A DNA stretch of 64,000 bases from Gnetum montanum (lineage: Eukaryota; Streptophyta; Gnetopsida; Gnetales; Gnetaceae). The notes under the pieces are model-generated. The model had not been told where the DNA came from. It saw only the letters and a list, made by a program, of their open reading frames with translations, and ran no database searches. The stretch lies in the NCBI GenBank assembly GCA_015680685.1, contig MNCI01004374.1, positions 640,298 through 704,297 on the forward strand. The letters are read 5' to 3'. Positions 42,784-53,599 of the stretch are shown piece by piece. The position numbers and the translations under genes were made by a program. Position 1 is the stretch's first letter. Each line of letters starts with the position of its first letter.

Positions 42784-43900
42784 TTAGATGTAGTACGGTT
42801 TGAGGTACAAGTGATTCACCAGATTTGCGAACACGTTACCATCCATGTCCACCAACTTGAACGCTCCGTTTCCAAAGGCTTTAGTGACTATGTATGGGCC
42901 TTTCCAGTTGCCTGAGAATTTGCTCACATGTTCACAGACAGCCTTGTGGACATGGTATCCCTTCTGTATTGGTCATTGATATGGGTTTGCATGGTTTTTT
43001 TTTCATTTCTTGCTTTGGTAGTGCTCTATGCGGCTCAACGTTTATGCACGCTCCTCCTCTATTGAGTCAAGATTGATAATTCTCAACTCGTTGTTCTGGG
43101 CTTTGCTCACGACATCAGATAGGATCATCCGGAGTGACGGTACCTACAACTCAAGAGGAAACATAGCTTCAGATCTATAAACAAGACTGTAAGGAGTCTT
43201 ACTTGTCGTGGTCCTGCATGTCATCCTGTAGGCCCATAGAACATAGAGGATTTTCTCATGCCACCACCTCTTGTTGTTGTAAGCATCCTCTTCAGCAAGT
43301 TGATGATGGACTTATTTGTAACCTTCGCCTACCCATTTTCCTATGGGTAATATGGGAAGGAGAATTTCCTGATGCTTAGATTGTTGCAAAAGGTTCGGGT
43401 TTCCATACTACTAAACTGTGGTCCATTGTTGGTTACAATAGTTATCCAAAGCCCAAACCTTGTCATGATGTTGCCTAGGATGAAGTGGTAGACCTGTTGA
43501 GATCTCTTCTTCCTTAGGGGGATAGCTTCCACCCACTTAGTAAAATACTCAATGGTAGTGATGATGAAGCTATGCCCTGTGGAGGACTTAGGTGTGATAG
43601 GTCCTATGAGGTCTAGTCCCCATCATTGGAAAGGCCACGTGATCTGCGTTGGGTGCAGGTCCGTAGGTGAGACGTGTATGAGATTTGCGTATCTCTAGCA
43701 CATGTCACACATCTTGACCTTTGATAGGAAATCATGCTCCATATAAGGCCAGTAGTACCCTAGACATCTGATTTTCGTAGCCATAGCCCTAGGTGCTATG
43801 TGTCCACCACACAGTCCCTCATGTACTTCATTAATCACCTTTCGCACCTACTCCTCACCCATGCATGCTAGCAATATCCCATCATAGGAACACTTGCATA
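42784..43900 (-). pseudogene. Tat B integrase (broken)
   Basis: On - an HHCC zinc-binding region (about 43890-43690, VHEGLCGGH then C-D-M-C) comes first, then the catalytic core with WGLDLIGPI near 43615, FTKWVEAIPLRKK (43540), TRFGL and a TNNGPQF word where the second Asp has become Asn, then a YP-ENG segment. It ends with KGPYIVTKAFGNGAFKLVDM and HLYLKPYY before the stop at 42784. It would integrate cDNA. The stops and the lost Asp indicate inactivity. Confidence 0.8.
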
Positions 43901-44032
43901 GGACATCATTTCCCATTAGCGTATATTGCTGGGCACATTTATGGATCACATCTCTCTAGGAAGATGTTAGTTCGCTTGGGGTTCGCCATGTTGTAGGTAG
44001 GCTTTAATGTTGGCATACCACTCCTGGGTAAC

Positions 44033-44398
44033 CTAAGTGAGAGGCTCAGTAAATTTGACAATCAAAATTGGTAGACTTGCAAATGAGTGTGGTGAAATAT
44101 TTCGTGCTAGGGTGGCTAAGGTGTCTACTACGGTGTTCTCATTACGTGGCACATGTTGCACATCCGTAGTTGCAAACTGTTTGAGCAGGATTTTTGCTAG
44201 GTTGTAATAGGGTTGTAGGTGCATAGTTTTGTAGGCATAGACCTCGGTGATTTGATTCACAACTAGTTGTGAATCACTGCAAATCACCAGGTGTTGTATG
44301 CATAGTGTTTGGGCAACTGAGAAACCTCTGAGTAGCCCCTTGTACTCTACCATATTTTTGGTGTAGGGGAATGCAAAATGATAATTAAACAGGTGCAT
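44033..44398 (-). pseudogene. Tat B second (archaeal-type) RNase H
   Basis: On - an open stretch of 121 codons shows N-M-V-E-Y-K (Glu site), a DSQLVVNQI motif with the second acidic residue, and HVPRNEN-VVDTLA with the third. This additional RNase H domain is diagnostic of the Tat lineage. It lies between the first RNase H and integrase. Confidence 0.82.
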
Positions 44399-44545
44399 TT
44401 CCTCAAAGGGAAATGCAATGACAAAAACTGCACTACCCCCTCATGCGGTCAAGGCACCGTCGAAGTGTTGAGTAGCTTCGAGGTGCGATGGGATGGCATT
44501 GATAGTGACAACATGCTTGTCTTGGAATTCGGGGTTTATGGTTGC

Positions 44546-44900
44546 CTAGTCATCAATGGATGAAGCTGTAAGTTGGGTCGCTATAGCTTGACCCTTTGTT
44601 GACAATTGGCTTACATAATGTAAGTCGAACTCCGTGGTTATTTCTTTCCATCGGGCTATCCTACTACTTTCATATAGGTTTTTAGTGATAGCTTGAAGTA
44701 TATTGCTTTTGCAAATGATGTTAATTGTATTGTGAAACAGGTAATGCCTCCACTTTTTTAACGCAAATACTAAGGCAAGGCAATTCCTCTCTACTTCATT
44801 GTATTTTGCCTCATGTGCTATTAATGCATGACTTAGATAGTACACTGGTATCTCAGATCTGTCGTCTCATTTCTGACATAACAATGCTACGATAGATGTG
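44546..44900 (-). pseudogene. Tat B RNase H
   Basis: On - the conventional RNase H has YNEVERNCLALVFALKKWRHYL (Glu site in VERNCLA), but the third acidic site reads CKSN instead of TDH-like, so the domain is degenerate. About 99 codons are open. Confidence 0.72.
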
Positions 44901-45088
44901 TTAGAGATGGCAATGTAGATGAAGAAAGGCTTATCCCTCTATGGTGGGTGCATAGTTGGGAGGTGCAAAAGCTCTTTTTTCAAGTCATCAAAGGCTTGTT
45001 GACATTGATTTGTCCATTTGAAGTTAACCCCTTTCTTTAGAAGATGTTTCATGGGGTGTAAATTTTTAGTTAACTTTGCTATAAACCT

Positions 45089-46009
45089 TCAAATGAACTG
45101 TACCCTACCTTGCAACCCACGTAATTCTTTAAGATTTGTAGGAGGTGCCAGGTTGACGATGGCCTTAACTTTGTCAAGGTCCACCCATATTCCAACCTCT
45201 GATACTACAAACCCTAACATGCATACAATTTTCATCCCAAAGACACACTTCTTAGGATTAAGGCACAAATCATGCATTTGACAACACTTAAGGACTATCC
45301 CTAGATCATGTGGGTGATCAACGGCTTCTTTGGACTTGACTGCTATATCATCCACATAGTTGTTTAATGTTTCTATGATGTAGTAACTAAAGATGTAATT
45401 CATGGCTCACTGATAGGTTGCCCTGGCATTTTTGAGCCCAAAAGGCATCATGGTGTAACAAAAGATACCCCATGGGGTCATGAAGGTTGTTGTTAGCTGA
45501 TGCTTTGGGTTAATGCGAATTTGGTTATAGCTGGAGAAACCATCCATGAAGGATAACAGAGCATGACCAGCCATAGTGTCGATGAGTTGATCGATGCTTA
45601 GAAGTAGGAAATTGTCTTTGATCATTGCCTTTTTCAAATCCCGGAAGTTTATACAGATTCGTATGTCTCCTATTTTCTTAGAAACCACAATGATGTTGTA
45701 CATCCATTCTGAGTAATCAACTGCACAGATCAAACCAACTTGATATAGCTTGGTGATTTCATTTGTTACAGCTAGTGCAATTTTTGGTTTAACCTTATGA
45801 GCCTTTTGCTTGACTACCTTCATGTGCAGGTCTAGGACAATGTTGTGATGTATCAGCCTCGAATCTAAACCCAGCATGTCACTGTATGACCATGCGAAGA
45901 GTTTAATGTTGTCTTGCAAAATCTTGGCTACATCTTCGTGGGTATGCGCATCTAGGAGGGAGTTAAGTTTTAACGTTTTTACTTTCCCCTTGGACATGGT
46001 CACAAGCAT
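45089..46009 (-). pseudogene. Tat B reverse transcriptase
   Basis: On - 200 codons are open from 46009 to a stop at 45407, then 104 more to 45089 in the same frame. Visible in order are FAWSYSDMLGLD (about 45890), IICINFRDL-type motif, SFMDGFSSYNQI (motif A), TPWGIFCYTMMPFGLKNA (motif B) and YVDD (motif C, 45347-45358), then a LGFVVSEVGI segment. These match the Tat lineage. The active site is intact and only the stop near 45407 splits it. The frame begins about 1.2 kb from the opposite-strand gene. Confidence 0.85.
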
Positions 46010-46424
46010 CTTGATGAGAGGATCCTTAGTTAGATCACCAGCCTCTAAATCTAGGGTTCAGACTAGATGCTCGGACTAGTTTGGGGATGTTTCTAAGGAC
46101 GCTATGGTGCTAGTTGTGGTTGATTCCTAGTTGATCAGGTCTAAGTTCAATTGTCTTGCAAGCTTGCTCTATGGACTTGCTAAAGCTAAAGGCGTGGAGA
46201 GATCACGATGGATCTCCATTTTTTGCTCAACCTGCCAAAATAAAATGAGAGTCTGTTTAGGAGGCACCTATTTGCAGTAATTGTGTATAGTGAAAACTTC
46301 CAAAGCAACGATAATGTGTAAGTATGATATAAAAATTAAGATTCACCTACTCGAGGTTATGGTGGGTTGTTAAGACACGAAGATGAAAAACTGCAAAAAA
46401 TTCAAAACTGCCAATGTACAAATG

Positions 46425-46830
46425 CGAAGCTGCTAGTTTAGTGTCATTTCAGACTACCTAGACGTAAGACACGAAACCACTAATATATAAAACAGAGAGT
46501 TGGTAGTATATAAGAAAAGTAAAATTGTTAATACAGAAGTGTGAAACTGCTAGTTTAGTGTCATTGTCGACTGTGAACGTGTAACAAATCAAAACTGCTA
46601 GTTTAAGGTCTTTTTGGACCGCTAACTAGAGTGAAACACTATGCTAGGAATGCTAGTTTAAGGTCTTTCTGGACCACGAAAGTTGCAACTATGTTGGGGT
46701 TGCTAGTTTAAGGTCTTTTCGGATTGCGAAAATTGTAACTACACTAAGATTGCTAGTTTAAGGTCTTCCTAGATCAGTAAAGTTATAGCTACACTAAGGC
46801 TATTAGTTTAAGGTCTTTTCAGACCGCTAA
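46425..46830. repeat. Minisatellite agtttaaggtc, Tat B upstream of RT
   Basis: About seven units of 45-70 bp, each with tgctagtttaaggtctttc-like words followed by gacc-gc. The same family occurs downstream of integrase in this element. Confidence 0.82.
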
Positions 46831-47025
46831 TTGAAAAAAATATATCTTTTCATTTTTTGGAAAAGCAAACGACTAGCTTGAAGCATGCCAAGATCTTTCG
46901 CCTAGATCTATCTATTTTAATTGCCAACAGTGTTACGATGTCGTGGCGGGCATGCTACGCTGCATGGTAAACCCCACATTAAATAAAAAGAGAGAATGAC
47001 AAGTTTTCCTTCTTCACCATTATGT

Positions 47026-47035
47026 CCATAAATAG
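47026..47035 (+). promoter_or_regulatory. TATA-like box of the Tat B opposite-strand gene
   Basis: ccataaatag lies 162 bp upstream of the ATG at 47188. The matching place in Tat C has a perfect ctataaatag at 61279. Flanking words (gggattaaacccc-like, then ggtaaa or agtaaa and tcattctt) are conserved between the two elements. Confidence 0.7.
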
Positions 47036-47187
47036 GGATTAAACCCTGGTAAATTTGTCATTCTTACCGTAAGAGCACAGAGCCTACATTTGGAGCACAA
47101 AGCGATTTCAGAGCATAGAGAAATTGTGCTAACAGAGAGAAAGGCGAGTTTTTGCATAATAATGAGGAAAAGTTTGTAAGTAAGACG

Positions 47188-50100
47188 ATGGCTCCTAAGA
47201 AAGAACGCACTCACTTAGTGCTCGCAAAGGTTGAGGAGGTAAAGGAAACCCTAGGACACATGACATAAGCACGCATCGCGGTGCAAGAGGACACACCATT
47301 GACTCGGTAGGCTGTTATGCCTTATCTATTTTTTTGTGCTTTTGTTATTGTTTTTGTTTTTTGCTTTCATTTTTGTGATTCAGTTTTAGTTATCCATGTT
47401 TTCTGTCATCACGTTGCTGTTGTTTTGGCCTTTACATTGTCACTGTTGCCGTTTTGGCCGCGATGGATGTACAAATGCTATGCTAACATTGCATGCAAGG
47501 TCGCCTAAACTGCCATCACTGCGGTTGTCATAATCATGGGGATTTGGATAGTTTAAGTTACTTGGCTTTTGAATGGCATAATGTAGGATCCTCAGCAGGG
47601 TTTGGCCATGCGTGATGTGGCAGTGAGACATGTGTTTTGTCAGGGCATATTTTTAATTACCCTGTTAGGGTTAAGTTCTCTGTTGCTACGCTAGGCTATT
47701 TTCACTATGCTATCACTTTAATGTTCTTGCTATGCTATGTGTAGGAAGAGGGTTATGCTACACTATATGCTAAAATGCTAGGTGTTGCTAAGCTATGTGT
47801 GCATTGCACTTGGACATGATGCTAACACTTGCTGGTTGTGTTGTGTAGGATGGTGCTAAGGCCAATTCTAATTGTCTTAGAAATTGCAGGGATCCTGTGT
47901 TACTTAAACAGACCAGTGGCCAATGTTCCTCCTCCCCATACATGTGTGGGCGAGCAGGGGATCTGGTTCAGGAAAGGAGGATAGGAGTTCCTACAATTTC
48001 TCCTCCAATGCTTTAGTGTGATCATTTGGTCATACCTAGAGGAGGAAGAGGCGGCCATCATAACAGAAATCCTATTACCTAGGGAAAACTAGGGTATCTT
48101 GAGGTTTTTGATGGATGGGGAAATTAGTAGTAGGCAAGGAGAAGGGTGCAGTCAATGCCTCAAAGAATTGAAGTGTTTGGCTTGGATATGGGATATGTAT
48201 GAGTAGAGTTGCTACCATCCTTACAACATGTTGTTCGTTGCACGTCATATGGGAACGTGCTTCCAAAACCCACCAGGAACTGTCTACTATGCTGGCAAAT
48301 GAGTTTTGCAGCCCTGTTCCATTATATTTTGTGATGCTTGCTATATTAGCCAAATGCTAACAATATGTTTTTATTACCAAGTTATACATTAACAAGGAAG
48401 GGCTTCACAACAAATCAGATGTGCTGACCACAACACGGGTGACCTTGCAGGAGTTCTCTTCTGCTGAGAACCTATGTGCAGGTGTGATTGGTCAATGTGG
48501 GGGCGAATACCACACCTACCCAGACCTATTCCCCATTCCCTATGGTAGATGCAAGGAGTTTGGTTGGTTGGATGAGGGATGGGCACCCTTCAAACCAATC
48601 ACTGTTGAACAAGTTCTAGTTAGTCTTCCACCATTCCCGTTGCTGTACAAACATGGTAAGCTAAATAGTGGGTTCTGCATGCTTAAGTGCCTTTGCAATC
48701 TTTTATGTTTTCTATGTTTTTATGCTAAACATTTCTTTTGAAAACTGGTATAGGAGCGAAAAGTCCTAGGAGGTGACAGTGGTAACTACCGAGAACCAGG
48801 ATGCAAATATCTACTTCAAGTACAGAGAAGTAGATGGGAGCCAATGTTGGATATGCAATGTGGCTTCAGACTCCTTGGTCTAGAATATCCAAAAGGCTAG
48901 GCTTATGGATCTGTTCTTGGCCCTGAATCCAAGCATTCTTACCACTGAGATGCTCTTCTTTGTCGACTCCTTTTCTGATAAGGTGGATCGCTTCTGCACG
49001 AGCATACAGGGTGTACGAGTGGTCATTGAAATCAATGACTAGCTATTCGCGAACCTCTTCGGTGTCCTTGTCGATGGCATCCTCATAGGGTCAAAGACCA
49101 AGAGGGAGCTGAACCTGTAGAAGAAGGACATTTAGGAGTGGTTAGGATCATCAAGGAGTGGAAGGGGCTCCCCATGGAGAAGCTTAAGTCATGACCCGCC
49201 AAAGATGTTTATCCTATCTTCCATGCTCACACATTTCCCTAGGTATTTTCCCAAGGGAAGGTCTTGGGGATTGAGTAGACCTAGGTAATGCATGAGGTCA
49301 TGGAAGAGGGGGCTTGCTACAACTAGGCTAGGTTTCTATGTAAAGGCTTGTAGACCAAAATCTTAGGGCTCCATAAGAAACTAGAGTCCCGTTCCAATAT
49401 ACATTATGCCTTTTACATAGCCTACTTTTGGCATTTCATGGAGTTTCTAATAGTCCATGAGAATGGAGCCTAGATCATGTGAAATTGCAACCAGATTTCT
49501 AGACCTTGGATCCGCCAGATCCTCTGGATCATCCGATCCCAAGATCCCCCAAAAATAATTAGAGAGTTGTTCTCTGAGACGACTAAGGATCGAGTGGCCC
49601 ATAACTTTCATGGTCAAGACAGCGTAGGAGATGCCCCCTGTTGTAGCTGGCAGCATGTCGTAGGGGAAACGTCTCACAGGTGAGACTGTGGCTAGTAAGT
49701 TACAACAAAAGAGACTTGCTTCAATTGAGAAAACCCTACGCACAAAGGAAGAGGAGGGGCGTTGACTATAGTTTAAACTACAGATGATGCAACCCCCATT
49801 GGTAAATGCTTTTATTCAATGCTTATTTCTTCACCTACTTTGTTAATGCCTGCTACGCTGTGCTTCACTAGATAGCGTAGCATAGCGTAGCATCTACTTT
49901 AAGCTAACCTATTTTGAGCTAATGTAAACATGTTTCTTGGTTGCCAGAGGAACAAGAAGAAGGTGATGAAGAGATGTCGGCCCCTAAGACAAGGGTGATG
50001 AATAAATACATGGAGGCCCTAGTCTCGAAAGAAAGGGCCCTGGTCAAGAGGGAAGGGACTCCTGCTACTAAGGCAGGGGCTCTTGTTATTAGGCAGAATC

Positions 50101-51657
50101 CTCCTATTAACGAGGAGGACATTTTTGGAGACGAAGAAGAGTCTCTCGTGAATAAAGAGGCTACTGGCACCTCAAAAGGAAAGTCGCCAGTGAATAAAGG
50201 AGAAGCCTGCATCGATTTGGAAGGGACTTCTACCAAGGATGATACCATCGCTCTGAATCAGAAGGGAGGGGAACTACAACTAGACGTTGGTGACTTTGAT
50301 GACATATCCGCTTTGTCATAGTCCATTTTAGCCATTTCTGACACACTTAGTTGTATGAAAAACACTATTGTTAATAATGCAGGACCTCCTCTGATTAATG
50401 TGGAACCATGGGCTGAGACCCCTGATAAGTTTACGTTTATGTAGGGGATCATCAATGACATGATCAGCCTTCTTTAGCAGGTCGACCTTGAAGTGGGTAA
50501 GTAGTAGTGCTAGGTGCTCTCATGTCACTATGCTGGAATTCTCGAATTCATTAACCTTGCTATGCTAATGTGATTGACATGCTATTTATGTTGTGATAGC
50601 CTCTCAGCTTAAATGGAACCTGACACGACCTTTTAAAGTTGGTGTCATGCCTACGTTCCCACTCGAAGTGACCGAGGTATCTCATTGTGCATACGACGAG
50701 GTGAGAAAATGTGCTTTGCACTCAGCTCACTCCTTATGGGAGTACAAGCACGTCAATGAAGACCTGTAAAAACAAGTCCAGAAAGCTGAGAAAGAAAAGG
50801 CCTACTTGAGCACCAAGGTGGAACACCTCAAATCGAGGATCGAATTCCTCATAGCCCGTGATACTAATAACAAGGATTGGTGCATAGCTATGATAGATTA
50901 TGCTAGATTTTGGACAGTCGTGCATTAGAAAAATGAAGCCACCTGTGAAATAATAGAATAGTGAATGCAAATAAACTTGTTGGCCCAGAAATGTCAGGAT
51001 TGGAAAGATTTCAGCACCAGGTTTTACGAATGGGGGCAGTCCTAAAAAACGACAAACATATGTATAAACTGGAACATGCCACCTATCGTAAACTATACAG
51101 GGATGCTGCTGTGGAGGCGTTTACCTATAAAGCATTTGTAAATGCTATTGATGCTTCTGAGGCCTATGAAAAGTTCAAAGAGCAAGTAAATGTTACAGAA
51201 TCTCCTAAATGGGAAGTGGACCTTCTCGCAAGCAAGATAGCAACAACCTCCTTTTCTCCAAAACCACCAAGATGGAAAACCACCAAAAAGGAGAAAGCTA
51301 CTATAGATGTTAAACCAAGCACTAGGAGTTGGATGGATATCATGGCAGAGGAGGTCTAGCATCGCCTCGGGCTCGGTTTAGATTGGATACCCTTCGAGAC
51401 GGATGCAGGTCCATCCTAGGTCAATCACTTTCTACTATGTTAATGCTCATGCTTTGTTGTCACTTACATGGGTTACCCTAGCTGATTACTTTATTTCTAC
51501 TATGCAGGTTCTAGATGGTGGGGCAAGGCCCGCAGAAGGCAAAAATAAAGGGGTGATAGAGGACAACGCAGGGGAAGGCGATGTAGAAGGGGATGATGTA
51601 GAAGCGGATGATGTAGAAGCAGATGATGAAGATGATGTGGGTAGAGACAACCCATGA
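47188..51657 (+). pseudogene. Tat B opposite-strand multi-exon gene, unknown product
   Basis: Inferred exons: 47188-47306 (ATG, 119 bp), 47849-48302, 48382-48655, 48754-about 49800, 49948-50496, 50600-51359, 51508-51657. Introns begin with GT and end with AG, e.g. a tggtatag acceptor at 48753. Tat C has the first four at matching places, also with a 119-bp first exon. The protein is soluble-looking: a conserved PPFP segment (48640), a conserved F-K-Y-E-V-D / NPS / DSF region (48800-49080), a charged linker (49950-50300), a coiled coil (50750-51180) and an Asp/Glu-rich tail (51580-51657). I do not recognise it. Stops (e.g. near 47266 and 48888) and a frameshift near 51045 break it. Tat elements are known to carry extra ORFs, some antisense. 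Its place between protease and RT, with introns and its own signals, is the notable part. Confidence 0.72.
49850..49895. repeat. Palindrome inside an intron of the Tat B opposite-strand gene
   Basis: ctgctacgctgtgcttcac against gatagcgtagcatagcgtag is the same word family as in the LTR U3 arrays. It lies in the intron between 49800 and 49948. Confidence 0.75.
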
Positions 51658-51732
51658 CAACATGGGATTTTGTTTGAAATTTTGAATTTTTGTAAAATTT
51701 TTGCAAACATTGTCTAAAAGACAAAAATTTTG

Positions 51733-51738
51733 AATAAA
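51733..51738 (+). terminator. Poly(A) signal of the opposite-strand gene
   Basis: AATAAA lies 76 bp after the inferred stop at 51655-51657, in a T-rich 3' flank (attttgaatttttgtaaaat-like). Gene end and signal fit a normal plant 3' end. Confidence 0.65.
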
Positions 51739-51827
51739 GAGGAAAATTTCAGAAAAGAAGTCGATCTTACGCTAACTTATGCATTGTCTACATGATTTAT
51801 GTAAAATTTTCATGCCTTTATGTTTTA

Positions 51828-52138
51828 GTTTTAGGCCATTTTGAGCCCCTGCTGGTTTTAAGCCATTTTGGGCTACTACTGGTTTTAAGCCATTTTAGGC
51901 TATTGCTAGTTTTAGGCCATTTTGGGCCATTGCTAGTTTTAAGCCATTTCGGGCTATTGCTAGTTTTAGACCATTTTGGGCCTTCGCTAGTTTTAGGCCA
52001 TTTCAGGTCATAGTGTAGCATATTTTTAGGCCATTTCGGGCTGTAGGGGGACATATTTTTAGGCCATTTTGGAACATAGCTAGTTTTAGGCGATTTCGAG
52101 CCATAGCGTAGCATAGTTTTAGGCCATTTTAGGCCTTG
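51828..52138. repeat. Minisatellite ttttaggccatttt, Tat B
   Basis: About eleven units of 28-32 bp of the form tagttttaggccattttggg lie between the opposite-strand gene's 3' end and the protease. The units are diverged by point changes. It is unrelated to the agtttaaggtc family. Confidence 0.9.
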
Positions 52139-52364
52139 GGGGGCATGCCAAAGAGATGATAGGTTAACAATTTGGAGAAGGGCTAACTGGTAACTAATGC
52201 AGGTGCAAAGCAAGAAGGTGATGAATGTACAAGGGATGGCAACTAGGCAGGAAGCAGCGGGGTTGCTACGCTATGCGTAGCTACTTCTTGACCCATCATG
52301 GGTTGAGCAGAACGTAAGGCTGAGGTGCTTTTTCAGGACCTTCATTTACATCATTGTCCCCCAC

Positions 52365-53126
52365 TTAGAAGGGCAACTCAGCCCACACAATTTTGTTTTG
52401 GAAACCAGCTTGCTGAGCCAACTCCCCTACTGGATGGTTAGTGCATGCGTAAGCAGGCATTTCATTCTCAGAGGTTATGACCTCTGAACCTTGCTCCATG
52501 TCCATGTTATTGATTACTTGCACTGCTACCTTGTCACCATGGATCACCACTTGCCTGCCTGCATATGGTAGGTGGATTTCCTGATGAATGGATGAAGAGA
52601 CAACCCTAAGTTGTGCTAACCATGATCTCCCCAAGATTAGGTTAAACCTAGGCATCTCTTCGACCATGATGAACATTACGTTCGTGGGGAACTGATCACC
52701 TACCACGAAGTCTATGTGGATCGTGCCCTTCACCATGACCCACGCCTCATTGAACGACCTCAACCATGAGGTCGTTGTGGGTTTGATCTAGTTGACCAAG
52801 TCCAACTTGTCCACAATAGGGAAGAGGATGACATTCATGGTAGCCCCATCATCAATATGTACCCTTCAGATCTGGTGTTGGCCGACCTGAATTGTGATGA
52901 ATAGGGGTGCTGTAGTCACCTGGCCTCTTTCGGGATCTTCCCTAATGGAGTCGTCACAGAAAGTTAGTTGAGATGGTTCTATCTCTGTAGGTGTAGAGGG
53001 AAGCATGATCGAATGAATTACTTCCTCTTCCACTGGCATGTCTTTGTTGACCAGAATCACCATCAACATGCAAATTAGAGCCTCATGGTGTGGGACGGAC
53101 ATCATGATTATGTTGTACAAGCTCAA
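52365..53126 (-). pseudogene. Tat B aspartic protease
   Basis: On - a stretch at 53126-52866 ends with FITIQVGQHQI. After one stop the active-site word I-D-D-G-A follows (about 52845), and the frame 52763-52365 has FNLILGRSWL (the second retropepsin hallmark) and continues to a stop at 52365. It would release Gag and Pol proteins. The residue after the catalytic Asp is Asp where most elements have Thr, Ser or Gly, and Tat A shares this. Confidence 0.75.
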
Positions 53127-53599
53127 TGTAGTGTTCTTTTGTTTTAGAGCTTACTTGACCTGAGTGAGGACATCCAAGACGTCCTGGCCACCCCTTGTTT
53201 ACCACCCTTTTCCTCTTCTATTCATCCCAGAAGATAAATTTCCCAAGGAGGCACTATTTCGGATTTGGGTTCAATCCCTTTTTGGCAAGGTAGCATGGAC
53301 TGTGTGGTTATAGCAATGTCCCTCTTTGATGATGAGGGCATAGACACAGGGGGTGAGTTCCTATCAATGTCTCACTTGCAGAACACACTTTCTATTTTTT
53401 AGGATGAGAAGGTTGTTCAACTATCTTGCGCGGGACGGGGGCTATTGAAGGATTCGGCTCCCTGATGATAAACGGAGTTAACAGTGTTAACGGGTGGGGT
53501 GGTGTGGTTTTGCTAACAGGTGGTGCGAGGGTGGATGCTTGGGGAGGGACTCTCAGAAGAAATGGCTGCTGCGAGCTTCAGCTAGCCGCTGGTGGTGCT

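Noticed and set aside
47188-51657. A host gene with a retroelement inserted on each side
   Set aside because: The same gene sits at the same place and orientation in Tat C, so it belongs to the element family.
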